A DNA stretch of 64,000 nt from Hepsetus odoe (GCA_017165825.1 CM029384.1:13665715-13729714); one strand, 5' to 3'; shown: positions 1 to 14,500, counted from the first letter of the stretch. Notes: generated by a model not told the origin, from the letters alone. Numbers and translations: made by a program.

Positions 1-164
1 ACACAATCAGCACATCTTAACAAAGCAGAATCACTTTAAACCTATATATAAACTCTGTTAATTTTTTTAACATCTGCATAATAATAAATTAATGTATAAA
101 TTCAAGAAACAGACATGATGTATTAATAATCTCTTCTTTTGATTTCATAATGTGCATGATTATC

Positions 165-530
165 TATTTACTAATAGTATCCATCTTCAAGTCCTCTCTC
201 ACAACATCCATAAACCTCCTCTTTGGTCTTCCTGTTTTCCTCTTACCTGGCAGATCCATCTTCAACATCCTCCTCCTAATATAATCCTCGTCTCTCCTCT
301 GGACATGTACAAACCAACACAGCCTTGTTTCTTTAACTTTGTCTCCAAAACGTCTACCCTGAGCTGTCCCTATAATATATTCATTTCTAATCCTGTCCAT
401 CCTTGTCACACCCAACGAAAATCTCAGCATCTTTAACTCTGACACCTCCAGCTCTGCCTTTTTTTCCCTGTCTTTTTATCAGTCCCACTGTCTCCAACCC
501 ATACAACATAGCTGGTTTCACTACTGTCCT
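165..530 (-). mobile_element. RTE-like LINE fragment, C-terminal part of ORF2
   Basis: Read on the minus strand, this stretch encodes the familiar C-terminal end of a fish non-LTR retrotransposon. It has a motif of the type GVTRMDRIRNEYI, then WFVHVQRRDEDYI, then LPGKRKTGRPKRRFMDVVRED. The frame breaks near 445-470, so this is a decayed 5'-truncated copy. It stops where the 13-bp tandem array begins at about 531. The same LINE family recurs at 28484-31504, 54308-54975, 55405-55590 and 56375-56525. Confidence 0.8.
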
Positions 531-1437
531 GTGTTTATACTCTCGTTTCTGTTGTTTTACTCTCTAGTTATACTCTGTTGTTATACCGTATGCTGTTGCT
601 ATACTCTGATATACTCTGTGGTTAAAATCTGTTGTTATATTCTGTTGTTAAACTGTATTGTTACAATCTGTTGTTATACTCTGGTTACAGTCTGTTGTTA
701 TTCTCTGTTATTATAGTCTGTGGTTATACTGTATTGATATACTCTGTGGTTATAGTCTGTGGTTATACTCTGTTGTTATACTGTATTGTTATACTCTGTT
801 GTCATATTTTGTTGTCATACTCTGTGGTTATATTGTGTTGTTATTCTCTGTTGTTATACTATGTTGTTATAGTCTGTTGTTAGACTCTGTTGTTATAGTC
901 TGTGGTTATAGTCTGTTGTTAAAGTCTGTTATGTTGTGTTGTTATACTATGTGGTTATAGTCTGTGGATATAGTCTGGTGTTATAGTCTGTTGTAATAGT
1001 CTGTTGTAATAGTCTGTGGTTACAGTGTGTAGTTATAGTCTGTGGTTACAGTCTGTTGTTATAGTCTATGGTTACAGTCTGTTGTTATAGTCTATGGTTA
1101 CAGTCTGTTGTTATAGTCTATTGTTAAAGTCTGTGGTTATAGTCTGTTGTTATTGTCTGTGGTTATAGCCTGTTGTTATAGTCTGTTGTAATAGTCTGTT
1201 GTAATAGTCTGTTTTTATAGTCTGTGGTTATAATGTGTGGTTATAGCCTGAGGTTATAGTCTGTTGTAATAGTCTGTTTTTATAGTCTGTGGTTATAATG
1301 TGTGGTTATAGCCTGAGGTTATAGTCTGTTGTTATAGTCTGTGGTTATAGATTGTTGTTATACTATGTGGATACAGTCTGTTGTTATAGTCTGTGGTTAT
1401 ATTGTGCTGTTATACTGTGTGATTATACTCTGTTGTT
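531..1437. repeat. 13-bp minisatellite, about 70 units
   Basis: A tandem array of the 13-bp unit TATAGTCTGTTGT and variants. The left part mostly carries TATACTCTGTTGT; the right part mostly TATAGTCTGTTGT or TATAGTCTGTGGT. A 26-bp period is visible around 1040-1115. A five-unit (65-bp) block starting at 1201 is repeated at 1266. The plus strand is strongly T/G-rich. Open frames in the left part arise because the TATACTC variant lacks the TAG present in the TATAGTC variant; they are not genes. Confidence 0.95.
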
Positions 1438-1479
1438 GAGTGTTACCCTGCATTATGTTTTAATATTCCTTTATTAACA

Positions 1480-1830
1480 CGGAGTGCCGCTAAGTGAAAC
1501 CGCTCCTGTGTTTTTCGTGCTCGTGTCTTTGTTGCTAAGGGGCGTGGCCGACAGAGGGGCGTGCGCTCGGGAGGCGGGACCAAGACTGCGACGGCGTCAG
1601 CGGCTAGCTCGAGCTCTCAGTGTTCTGCAGGCAAAGGAAAACAAATAAAGCGGTGCGAACTTGGCGCGCTGAGAAGAAATATTAACTAAATCAGTCTTGT
1701 ATTTGGAGGTGGGGCATGACTTCGGTTCTCCGACTCCTTGGCGGTGGCGAGTAGTCTGCGACGGACGCGCTGTAGCAGAGGAGCTGTCGAGGGGCTGCCA
1801 GGCTGCCAGCTAGCTGACCGGCTAGCTGCA
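1480..1830 (+). promoter_or_regulatory. tlcd4: CpG-rich promoter and candidate 5'UTR exon of tlcd4-like
   Basis: A sudden CpG- and GC-rich stretch (about 1490-1860) in otherwise AT-rich DNA, with GC-box-like GGGGCGTG and GGAGGCGGGAC around 1555-1585. A good donor (CTGCA|GTAAGT) follows 1830, and an alternative (GTCAG|GTAACC) lies near 1878. This fits a non-coding first exon spliced to the first coding exon at 4381. The transcription start is inferred, not seen. Confidence 0.6.
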
Positions 1831-4380
1831 GTAAGTTTGTGAAGAGGAGCAGCTCCCACACCTATGCGACTGCAGTCAGGTAACCGAGCACCTGCCTGGG
1901 CTCCGAAACCCTTTTTTCCTTCCTCCTAGAGCGACCTCCTTCACTAAACTGTCTTTCCTATGTAAGAAACCGTGTTTCCCAACGGCTCTGAGAGGGAAAG
2001 GCTGTCTGCTGGAGAGGCTGGAGCACAGGACTCGTAACCGAGGCCAGCAGCTGCTGCAGCTTTCAGTCAGAAATGCTGTGAAGGGCTGTGAATGGGTATG
2101 GCTGCCTCTTTCCTGCATCGATGCGCTGCATCCGTGCGGGATGCTCCTGCTAGCCACGCATTCTTACAGACATTTCTGCCTGGAGGTCAGTTTGGTGCAG
2201 ATCTGACACTGGATCCAGCAGCCACGTGTAAGAACCTGCCTGGACTAAGAGGCATGAACATATGATCATCGAATCATCTTTCAAGGGCTTCCCAGCTTCC
2301 TGTCAAAGTACATGCTAGGGCTGGGCAATAGAATGATTTTATCATTATCGTGATCCATTACACCACAATATTTTGATCAGCGGCTGTATGTTTCTATGCA
2401 GAAAATCAGAATCGGCCCTGTTTACATGGTTTTAGTGCCGTGTGTGAGATTTTGAGGGAAAAAAAATCCTATTTTTGTGGTTTCTCCATTCAGACTCAGT
2501 AGATGTGTAAAAAAGAACATATCCTGTTTATCTTGTCTTATCTTCACATTTATTGAATGAACGTTCAGGAGTGGAATTCTGTGGATCTGAGCGATTCCTC
2601 ACATTCCTTCGTCTGCAAGTCGGACTGTCTGACGAGAGGCTTGAACAATGCCTTCAAAGCACTTTGAGAGCAGCAGTTACTCTACATTGTTGCATGATTG
2701 CGTCATTTTCAGAGTGTTTACTTTGTTCACTCCAAAAGTTATTAGCAGGGAAGTATCCTTCAGATTGTGTCTGATGATTAATTGGGAAGTTGAAGATAAA
2801 AATAATGGCTAAACGATAAAAACCTTCAATAAAACCAGGCAAAATTCCAAAACACTAGATTGAAGAGGGGAAAAAATGACAGTAATATTAAAACCTTGTA
2901 AGGTAAAGATTTTCTGTAGATTGGTGTATATACCAGACTGTTTACTACTTGTTAAAGAGATCAGTCAGAGTTTGAAATGTGCAGCCATCTCCTTATCATC
3001 ATCATCATTATACAAAGTGCTAACTAATCACAATACATCTGCTGTTTTATGCAAGATTTCGAGTTCAATCAAGCAGTCAAGACCTAATGCAGATGACCTA
3101 CCATGTCACGCTGCTGTCCCTTGGGTGTACAGGATGGTTCGTTGTGCAACAGCCATCGTGGACTTTTGTCTGAGTCCCAGTTCCGTGATTAAGGGGAAAA
3201 TAGCACAGGGTTATCTCTTGATCTGTCAGCTAATCACTTGCTCATTGGTCTTTCTGTGCTACTTTAATCAATGTACTATTGTTGCTGCACTGCACTGCAT
3301 ACCTACCTGGATCAATTATTTAAACCTCTCTTGGGGAGTAGCGCCTTGCTCCTTATTCATGCCGACACTGGTAATGGGATTACGGGTTTATAGCCCACTG
3401 TTGTCTGACATAACCTGATTATATGGAGTTTTGAAACATAACACTTTTCCTGGTGTGGGGGGGGGGAGTGTTGACTGATGCAACATTTAGGGGGAATTAC
3501 TGAAATCCAGATTATTTTTTCTTCATTACCAGACGCAGTTTGTTGAATGACCGTATTTGTCTCAATGATTATGTCAGTGTATTAGTGTTGTCAAGGTCAG
3601 GAGATTTGATAAGTATTATAAGGCATAGCCAGATATCAAATATTTAGGAAATGACCATGTCAGAGTTATGGGGTTCTCTGTGTGTTGTAGGTAGTAGACT
3701 CTGGAAGCATTTGTTTGTAATGTGTACATGAGAGAGCTTGCATATTTGTGACAGTGTGGATAGTGAACTGGTTTGAACTGGAGACTGGAGTTTTCAGCTT
3801 AGATCTTTAGTGTACTAAGAGACACTGACCTTACTATTATCTGTAATGAAAAACACACTCATTGCATATCTCGTTTCATTTAATTCTCTCTCCATCCTGT
3901 TCGCTGCTCAACCTCTGCCCTTATTTTGTGTTATCAGTGTGTGTTATTTTTTTGTGAAACAGCGTTTCACAATGTTTTACATGCCCACAAGTGCTGTTGA
4001 GGACTGCAAATGTGGAAACACACATGTAGTGCTACTTGCGTCTTAACGTTTAGTTTGCTCTGTTACTAGAGAGAGAAGACAATGTATTCTTTTTGTGGAC
4101 TGTTAGCAGGCTGCAAAAAGAAAAAAATGCTCTTTCATATCAGTAGTGAATCACTTTTTGTTAGTAGTTCTTCAGCTACAGTTGCAGCAACATGTTCCGC
4201 ATGTAGGGAAAAAATGCTGGTAGAACCAGTCTGTGTTGTTTACTGGAGAAACTGTTCGTGCTGCGCCATCTGGAGTCAATATCAGAGAGGACTAGTACAT
4301 ATTTGGAGCAGTTACATTTCAGACAGTTTTCTAAGGAAAAATAACTGAGTTTATTCTGTGATTTTGTGTGTGCTTTGCAG
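1831..4380 (+). other. tlcd4-like intron 1
   Basis: Non-coding between the candidate 5'UTR exon and the first coding exon. A stretch beginning AGGGCTGGGCAATA at about 2317 looks like the start of a common fish dispersed repeat, but its end is not clear. The open frame 2876-3418 (180 codons) has an ATG but matches no family I know. The intron ends in TGTGTGCTTTGCAG at 4380. Confidence 0.5.
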
Positions 4381-4387
4381 GCAAGTG

Positions 4388-7300
4388 ATGGATACAAGAG
4401 AGTTGTCCGTGGTGGCTGGAAGCTTCATCGGGTTCCAGCTGTTGTTCTCTGGGGTCAGCCCTCTAGTGTCATCCACCTTCACACAGGGCTATGGAAAACT
4501 CCCACCACATAAACTCAACGAGTGGAACTCCAGGTATGCTCCCCCTCCACAGACTTACTTGATGGAAACAATATTCGATCTCTTTTAAAGATGTTTATTT
4601 TAATATTGCATTAGTAAGGCTGCAGCAACACCATGAAGGAAGCGAGAATGGAATGGACATTAGCTATGCACATTTTACCAAGACACTTACTCTGTATCAA
4701 TACTAAAAGCATGCTATTGTTATACAAAACTAACTCTCACCTGCCACACTATGTGTCCACTACAAGTAAGGAACTCTGTATCTTGATCTGAATGCCTTTT
4801 CAAAGCCATGCCACTTGATTCTGCAAAAAGGAAACAAATCCATTTTCTGGTTATTTAAGATGGCTGGTCAGTCAGAAAGGTTTGGGCATTCATAATGATT
4901 CATGTTGACATCTAATGCACTCTTCTCAAATCAAATTCGAAACTGGCCTATTTAAACTGCACTGCCTTATTAAAATACTCAAAAAACAATACACCATGCC
5001 AAAAATAATGCTGTTAAAAATATTTCATCCAGTTTGGAACAAAAGCACTCATGTTGAACATCTAGCTGGCATATAGCCGATGCTCTTATCCGGCGCGACT
5101 TCCATTTACTAACTACAGGGACAACTTGAGGTTCAGGATTTTGCTCAGGAACCCAATGATGGTAGTGCTGGAGGTGAGAACCTGCGGCCTCTTGATCCAT
5201 AGGCAAGAATCCTACCACTAGACTAGCACTCATGCCATACTATCTTTTTTTCTTTTTGCATCTTTAACCACCAAAAGCTTTGTTTATATGACCCTGCTTT
5301 CTGCTGCTGTCCTTTTGTTTTGCAAAGCATTTACTTTTTTGTTGCCCTGGTGCTTCATCTGTACTCAGATTGCTACATTAATATCTACTGCAGCAGACAA
5401 AGTAATAAAAAATCATAAAATGACAGATTAATCAAACAGATCTGAACCTTATACTCTTTTATGGGTCAGTCATCTGTGCATATACAGTTTGGTTTTAGTG
5501 AATTGGCATTTGGAACTGATATAAAACTCTTCAACAGGCACATTATCACTGTATTGTGTGTGTATGGCCTTCACAATGTGGACAGTACTCAAACAAAGAG
5601 TATCCTTTAGTTTGGATGCAAAGGTCTCTGTTGGCTCTTGTGAAATGAAAGGGAACTCTGCCCTCAGGCCCCTTCTCAAACAGGCATTCTCAGAAGATGT
5701 ACAAGCACACATTTTTTATCCAAAATGTCTATGAACTGTTTTTTCTTTTCAAATCAAAACTGTTTTTTGCCTTCCGTCATGTACAGTTGCATTTTTTCCC
5801 CAGAGGCTTTAGTAGCTTGTATCAGGCTTTTGTTGCTCCTATCCATTGTAATTCTAGGAAAACTAGGAATGTGCCTTTTTCATTATTTAAATATATGCAT
5901 TTGAATAGTATTAAAATATTTTACAAAATTCTATGTAGTGAATAGAAAATGAGCACCAGAGATGTAACAATCTTTTCTTATGTCCAGTCTTTTAGTTGAT
6001 TTTGTGAAATCGTTTGATTTCCAAACACACCCCTCCACTAACCTTTCTTCTGTATGTATGAAATGTTTTTCTGTATACATTTTCTTGGTTGTCTTCAGTT
6101 TGCTTGATGTGTGATGGTGATATCAGCTGTTCGTGTAACACTCGTTGTGGTTATATGCATGCATGCTCAGTCAAGAACTTATTTAAAAATGTATGCAGTC
6201 TGAATAATTCATAACTTTTTTTATTCAGAACTCCTCATGCCCTAATTCACTTTAATTAATCTTATTTGATCACATATTCCTTTAATACTAGTTTTTAGTG
6301 ATGCACAGTGATATCAGAATCATGCTGTATCAGCAGATTACTGTTATCTGCTGATGTGTGTCAGTGCTAGGGATGTAGGGAGGACACTACTGTACCTGCA
6401 AACTGTTGCCCAGTCAGTCTCTAATTAATCGATCCGTTTCCGTGTCTGCAGGCTGGTGTCTACTATCCATGCGCTTATTGTGGGTCTATTCTGCCTTTAC
6501 ATCTTGTGGTTTGATGATGCTGTCAACGCAGATCCAGTTTGGTAAGAAGACAAAGAGCATAAAGGGGAGCTCATTTTTATCTTCATTACCATTTGTTGCC
6601 ATTAAATAAAATCTGATTATATAAACTGCCTGTCAAAGGACTGGAGACATCCTGCTTTTCTTTTTTACACAAATTTGTGTGTTTTGCAGTAATTTAACAT
6701 TTTAAAGGCCACATTGTTTTACATATTAAGCATGATATTTGTGGCAACATTTATGACCGTAATACCTTAGGAATAAAGACCAAGGTATTGCCAGCTTGCC
6801 AGGATTTCATCATCCATTAGCTCAAGCAGTTTCAATCTTTAACCACATTTGGTGCAAACACTCTTTAATACATGGTTTAATCAGTAGTACAGATATTTCA
6901 GAAATTAATAGCAGAGATGGCATTAATAGGGCTTTGCACTAAATGTTGTTGTAATTTTACTATGAAGATTTTATTGCAGTCAGCCACAAGAGTTTTAATG
7001 AGGTTAGGTACTGATCTTGGATGATTAGTTATGGATGACTCATCCCAACGGATCTTGATGGCACTCTGTCACTTAAGAAAACATAATGTTCCACTGCTGC
7101 ACAGCCCAATGCTGGAGGACCTTCCCCCTGTTACTGAAACCTGGCATTAAGCTTGTAGAGCTGGTGCAGCTGCTCTACTTCATTTCAGTGTATCTCTGAC
7201 AGTTCTTTAGAGGTACAAATTGTTTCGGCAATGACTGCAGCTTAGAGGAGGTTTAGTTGAACATAAATTGTAGCAAAGAAAAGTGGGGAAAAAAGTGAAA

Positions 7301-8088
7301 GTGACAACCCTTGTCATTGCACAGCAGACAATGAACCACAACGAAATTGGACCTCTGCTTTTAACCCATGCACACTCAAACACCGTGCAGCAGTGGGCAG
7401 CTATTGAAAGCGCCTGGGGAGCAGTGATGGGGACGGCACCTTGCTCAAGGGTACCTCAGGGCGACCTTTTGGGAAGGGGTTTGAACCCCTGATCTTCTGA
7501 TCACATGGCTAACGCCCTAACCACTAGGCCACCGCTGCTCAGGAAGGCAGAAAGAAGGCATTTAGCTCCATGTCCATGTAAAAATCTAACTCAAAAATCT
7601 AAGTTTCAAAAGAGCTCAAGGTGTCCCCAAACCTCTGGCAAGCAGTGTAATATTTTTAAACCTTTTGCCTTTAACACTTCTGAAAGAGCCCTAATGTCTG
7701 AATGAGTCATAGTGTCGTGTGAATCATTCAGTACTTGAGGAATCAGACCACATTTAAGAAAATGAGCCTCTTTTCCCTTTATGTGAATGGCTGTGTTAGA
7801 GTGCTGCTGCAATGTGACAGTGAGGCTGGAATTTGGAGGTGGTCTTGAATCTCTGAGCACACAAGGCTCTCATTCTTGTTTGTCCTCTTGTCTTTCTGTC
7901 CTTCTGTTCCTCTCTGTTTCTTTTCTTTTTGCCTGCTGCCTGTCTGGTCTGCATCTTTGCATCCTGAAAGAGAAGAATGGTAATTTCTCCGTTGTGATCC
8001 TTTCACCTTTAATTTCTCCAGCAATTTATTTCTCCATTTTTTTTAATGTACTGTTACACTATTTATGATTTATCTCAGTCATCCTCCC

Positions 8089-8138
<50 letters not shown>

Positions 8139-8482
8139 ATATATTGATAATAGCTTAATAATGTATTATTTAGCACAAAGATTTGTACATAACATTAAAT
8201 ATTATAATAATTGAATATAGTCAGTACAATCTATTCTACCTTTACAAAATGAGTGCAGTTGCCACCTTAAGATTGATGCATTGTGATATATTACTCCACC
8301 TCTTTTATATGTTAACCTCTTTAATGGTTCTGTCATATCTCATCTCAGTCATTTTTGGTCTCTCTTTATCTCTTTCTATGCTCATAGAATCGGAGAGCTT
8401 TTAGTTCTGCCAACAAGGCTCCTTTTCACACACACTCACACACACACACACACAACAGCCATCCTCTCTCTCTCTCTCTCTT

Positions 8483-8513
<31 letters not shown>

Positions 8514-11500
8514 TAAATACACCACGTGACACTCTTTCATGCCCCCCCACAACTCTTCTTTGTCTGATACTTGCTGCCTCTCCCTTATTGTCTGCTCAGC
8601 CTGCCTTGGCTGGCAAATGCTGATGAGGCAGAAAAATAAAGTGATGGAGGTATAGAGATTGCATAAACCCCTTCTTAGTCCTTCATAGCCTGTACCACCA
8701 TAACATCAGTGAAAGAAGCTGGTCTTGTCGTAGTCTTGATGCATTTGTAAAGCTTATAAAAGCGTAAGCATATGCATGCTCCCTCCTTCCAGCTGTCTGA
8801 CTGCCAGCCGCTTTTGTTATGCTTATTGTTTTTCTTTTCTTTGTGATATGCCCGTTTCCTCTGCTTTGCCTTGTTCAATTTTGTTTTGTTTTTTATTTCT
8901 TCTGAACCAATTTGTTATATATGCTCTCTTCATTATCTCATGCCTCTCTTTAGCTCTTTATTTTATTGTACTTTTACCCTCTTACCCTTTGTCCTTATTC
9001 TAACCTTCCTCACTTATAATAGTATAATAGTGTGAATCACTCGTCTTGACATAGTAGACGTAAAACAAAATCATGTGTTGGTTTAAACTGTTGAGTTGAG
9101 TCATGAATTAGCAGAATTTTCTTTCCCTTACATCACAAATACTCAATCATGTTTAGTGTCTTAATTTGCTTTTTTAGTTTTACACAGGAGACATGAGCTA
9201 ACAAGTCATTGGGGCACATTAAAATTCATTACATTTACTGAAATCACATGTTTCTGATTTGATCTACTATTATCTATAAAAATTTAAAAAATATATAATG
9301 CATTTAAAGTTAATGTGCTTTCTCACATTCATAAAATAGAATGTGGCTGTTGATTTTCTCTTTAGTTGGCCTTACTAGTGCTTTATTTTTCAATTGAAAA
9401 TTTTTCAACAATAGTTGATAGACACTTGCACGCAGTGCATCTCTCCTCTGCATTTAACCCAGCTAAAGCAGTGTTGGAGAAAGTACCTTGTTCGAGGATA
9501 CCTGAGGACAACCAGCTGGTCTGAGACTTGAACCCACAACCCTCCGATCATGGGGCCTAGTCCCTAAACACTTGACCACCACCTCCCCTAACCTGCAGGT
9601 AGATTAGAATCCAACAGCATTGCTCTGTTAAAAAGATATATTTTGGAAAACTTTCAATTAGTCATTAATATTTTAAAAAAAACCCTCATGTAGACAAGCT
9701 TAGACGTAAGTCTGGGTCGAGGTTAAGTATTTATTTACATGCCTTTCCTAAAGGTCAACAACCAATGAACTGAATATGTGTAGGGTTTTATGCGGTTCCA
9801 GTTACATTTACATTTAAGTTTTGTACAAAACCCTCATCGAACCTTGGCCTGTTTAAAGCAATAATCCAAAAAAAATATTAAAAAAAAAAAAAAAAGCAAA
9901 TAGGGCATGTAATTTCAGGAAAAATTCAGGGCTTTTACAATCAAGATGCAACACCTTCACACTTATCCTTATTTATAATTGACATCCTGTAGTGAATACT
10001 GTACTCTATATTCAACAATCATAGATGCTCTGCACAATCCAATTTGTTATTGTTACCTTTGTAAGCTACTTGGTGGCAAGTTTGCCTAGATGGTAGCCCT
10101 TGCCTTCAATGCTATTGGATTTACTTTTAATTTAATTAATTGTTGAGCTGGTAGCAGGAAAAATGGCCAGTCATAAGGATCTGAGTGACTTTGATAAGCA
10201 CCAAATTATGATGGCTAAACAACTGGGTCAGAGGCACTCCCAAACTACAGGTCTTATATGTTTTTCCTGCCAAAAGTTCCCAAAGAAAGGACAACCCGTG
10301 AAACAGCGATTGGGAATGAGCATTCAAGGCTCATTTAAGTATATGGAGTACCCCATCTGGTCTGATCCTACAGAAGAACAACTTTAACACAAACTGCTGG
10401 AAAAGTGACCGACCAGTCAGAGTGCCCTTGCTGACCCTGTCTATAGGTGCCTAAAATGGCATGTGTGCATCATGGAGTAATGGAAGAATGTGGCCTGATC
10501 TTATCTATTATGCCTTTGGGTTGCCCTGAGGTATCCTTTAGCAAGGTACAGTCCCTATCACTGCTCCCCGGGCACAGGATATAGCTGCCCACTGCTCCAA
10601 TGTGTGTGTGTGTGAGTGTGATGGGTTAAACGCAGAGAAACATTTGTTGTGGTTCACTAAAAAAAGATAAAAATATACTCTTTGTAATTAAATATTTAGT
10701 GCTGACCAGATCTACAGTAAGGTAGGAAAAAAACACAATGCGAAGTAACTTATCACAACAACATATTTTTAAATTGCGCAGCCCTATTCCAAACTTGGAT
10801 AGGTCTGTAAATGAGCTTGCTTTACTGCAATGTGCATAGAAAGATAATGTGTGTAGTGAGAATAGAACATTAATGGATAACCACTTACATGGCCAGAGAC
10901 TTTGGAATGAACTGTTTTATCCATCTGATATATTAAACGCTGAGTCAGATGATTCATCTACCTCAGTTCATGTTGTTATGGAGGCTAGAATTGAAGGCAA
11001 GCAGATAAGATGGTACAATGGAGAACGTTTGAAGATAGGTTGGTCTTGGCAGTGGAGATAGGTGTAGATCTGCTGCTACAGTGTTTATGCCGTCAGTTAC
11101 TGATAGGAAGAGTTTAATAGAGCCTGTTTTGCTATTTTATCTTTTGTCCATGCTGTTTTTAGCTGTAGTGAGCATGACTTTGAACATGCATGTAGATGAT
11201 TGAATTATGAAGGCACATTTGGATGTGGTTTCAATGTAGATATTTGATGAGAAATGCAAAAACTATGCACATATTTGGGGAAACACTTGACTCAGCTCTT
11301 TAACTAATTAACAAGCTCCTTGTGCTCTAAGACAGGTGTGTGGAGTACAGGGGAAAAAAAAACAAACAAAATTCACAGAACGTTGAGTCACCATTACTAT
11401 TAGTAACCCCTGGATTAGTGGCTAAATGGAGGGTTAGGTGTGCATGCGTTTGGCTATGTGTGTGACAGGGGTCAGATCTAGTGCAGCGAAGGTAGAGAGT

Positions 11501-14500
11501 TTGGCTCTTTGACCAAGGCCAAAAGGACAGTGAAGGTGACAGCACTGCTATCTGAGTGTAACTGAGCCTTCCACTATTCACTATGGAGTCTGGTTTCACA
11601 CACTCTCTCTAACACTCACACACAGTCTCTGCTACTGGACACCTGCAGGTTTGTATCAGTTACAGAGTCACTTTACTATGATGGAGTAGTGTGAGACAGA
11701 CAATACACACAAGCAAAAAAGAGAAAGGTAAAGGCCATACTCTTATAATTCGGAGGTTAAAGCAACAACAAAAAAATCACAGCACCATATGGTTAGAAGT
11801 CTTTTGAAGCTCCAACCTCCATATTGTTTTTTTGTTTTCATCATATGCTCATGAGTCTTTCTCCAAACATTGCAAGTTAAATTATTGCTGCATAGTGCTG
11901 TTCATTATTATTTTATTTTTCTGCGTAACTGTTGTACCTGCTGCTTTCAGGTCATCCCGTAACTCTTTTTGAGCAAGAGCTGGCTTCCCTGTTTCCTTCT
12001 TTACCATTACTCTGAGAGTGCTTTGTGAAACCTTGATTGATGCATCTATCTGAGGAGGATTTATTATGTTTCAGTGAATGTTCCACTTTACGTTTAAAGA
12101 GCTTATTAAACAGATTGTACTGGCAGGAGTGTTTAAGTACTTAGCTAGGCTTTTTCTGTTTATGTGTTTAATCAAGAGATGCCTGAGAATATAAAAGGCT
12201 CACTTGATGCATGATATTTACCACATATATCTCAACCATGTGCAAAATCAATTATAATGGTACCATAATTATGCCTAGCTGTGTCAATTCATAATGTTCT
12301 TATTTATGGAGAAGGGTACTGATATTGCTACTCAAATTCCCATTCTTTCCTGCAAACATATAAAATGTCTGTTATTGTTGTGCAAGCCAATAACCAAGAA
12401 AAATACATTCTTTAACAAAGAATGTCATCTAAAAACTAACAACAATGTTGGCTGATAGTCAGGCCTGTGCATCACCACTACATATTTTAGAAATACATCG
12501 GACCCTCAGAGCTGAAACTTTCACCCTATTGGTCAGTTCACAGCACCCTGCATATACCTCTCTGTAATAAATTAGTATTAAACAATATATTTTAGTTCAA
12601 ATCGGAATGATCTGAAAATGAAACTTCATGAAGTATAATTGTGATATTTTATGTAATACTTTTATGAGCCTTTAGAGGCATTAAAAGCTTCTGTCACCAA
12701 CTCCGACTAGACAAGCTTCTCTGGAAAGTAGTATCTCATACCCAGCTACCCTTTTTTTTGTTTTGTTTACATTTTAATGATTTTAATGTACATTAATTAT
12801 TTAAAATTGGTTGAAATGTCTTGTAAAGAAGGTCCGTCAGAAACTTGCTTTTGAGATATTATCACTAATTTTAAGTGCAGAGAAAATTTCATGCAAAAAA
12901 CACTAATCTCCAGCTGAAGTTAAGCAAAATGAGCAAAATATGTAATTAGCTGAACGTTCAATATCATCTCTGTGTGATGTTCCCTCAATTACACATGTGT
13001 GTATGAATATTTTTGCAATTTGTCATGGCCCATAAACTACAGGGTTTATGTTTATGTTATTTTTTAAAGTTATTTCCTTGATACAGACATTTAATAGCAC
13101 AAACACAGCTTGTAATGTGTTGTTAAACTGATATAAAGCCCATAAGCATTAGAATAACAGGGTACCATACCCTTTGAAATGAGTCCAGATCAAAATATCC
13201 AAAATCACTGCCTGAACTCAGTTTTGCTATTGTTGCTGAATGCTAGAAAATCTTAAGAAGAGTAGAGAACATTACACCAGTTTACATTAAGCTGATTGGT
13301 GGGATATACAGTTCCAATACATAAGGCAAATTAAAAGAAAACCTTTTTGGTGTTAAATCTTAAATCATGTCTTTAAGGTTATGTCCAGCCCTTAGTGTAG
13401 GAAAATAATATGAGAACTTTTTTCCTTGGTTTTGGAACTCCTCCCCTTTCCCGCTCACCAGTCGAGTATGGCTTAAAAGGATCTTTTTAAAAAGCCGTTT
13501 AACACCTTATACAGTAGTGTTATTTGTTTCAATCAGGATTTCAAAACACACTGTTGGGCAGTGTTGGGCTTGAATAGCTTAGAGAAAAATAAGCTTTGTG
13601 TGGCAATTCACCTCTTGCTCTGCAAGACGTTAATCAGCTCAGGTATGGAGTCATCTGTGTTCTAGACTTTTCTGTGGGTGGAACAGTGAATAGAGCAGCT
13701 GGCAGTCGAAGGCACAGCACGACACACTGCCATTCAATACATTCAACCAACACATTCATGCCCTGCCCTTTGTCCACCACCAAGGACTGTCGACAACTAC
13801 TTAAGTTGAAAGGAGCTGGCCTGGGTTCAGTAGCCGCACATTAATGGCAACAGAGAATGTTTAGATGCTTATGTACATCTTTCTAATAGCATCTAACCTC
13901 ACATATCTTGACTAAGGGCTTGTCAGTGTTTGGATCTGAGTTTTATTGGTTGAAAGGCAAAGCAGTCAAAACAGCGTAATCTTTTTAGGCAATCATTAGT
14001 CCCAGGGAATGGGTTTAATTATAGTGCTGTTTATATGAATAATTTTGTTTGTTTTTGATTTCCGGTTCTGTCCTACTAATTGTATATTACATGCTTAAGC
14101 CATTTTTTTTTTTGTTGTTGTTTTTTTACCTCTCTTTTTTCATAGGGGAAACCCCAGTTTGGTAAAGCTAAATGTAGCCATAACCTGTGGCTACTTACTA
14201 TATGGTAAGTTTTTCACTATGGCATCAGGTGTTATCATTAAAGGAATGCCTGCTTGGTTTAAATATTGTTGTCTCTACCCATCTCTTTTTCTCTCAGACC
14301 TTCTGCTGCTAGCTTGCAACTGGAGCACCATGGGAGACAGCTTTTTTGTTTGTCACCACTTGGCGGCACTCTATGCATATGGATATGTGTTGGTATGATC
14401 AGTCATTCTTTATTGAATCCTATACAACGATCATTAAATTTTATTTTCAGATATTCTGCTGTATTTCATACAATTCAACAAATCAATTCTCATAGTTTTT

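Larger units (their letters stand above)
6542..14145 (+). other. tlcd4-like large intron, 7.6 kb
   Basis: Longest tlcd4 intron. It holds SINE-A copies (7291-7540, 9421-9590, 10508-10659), a Tc1 fragment (10140-10505), a TATC repeat (8090-8139) and CT/CA repeats (8427-8512). The rest is AT-rich sequence without a recognisable gene. A pyrimidine-rich tract (14105-14140) precedes the acceptor. Confidence 0.6.

Noticed and set aside
531..960. Long Leu/Val/Cys/Tyr-rich open frames of 60-100 codons
   Set aside because: They are the 13-bp tandem repeat read in several frames; the unit variant on this side simply lacks a stop.
5697..5945. 82-codon hydrophobic frame in a tlcd4 intron
   Set aside because: Phe/Leu-rich frame in T-rich DNA, no domain, no splice support.
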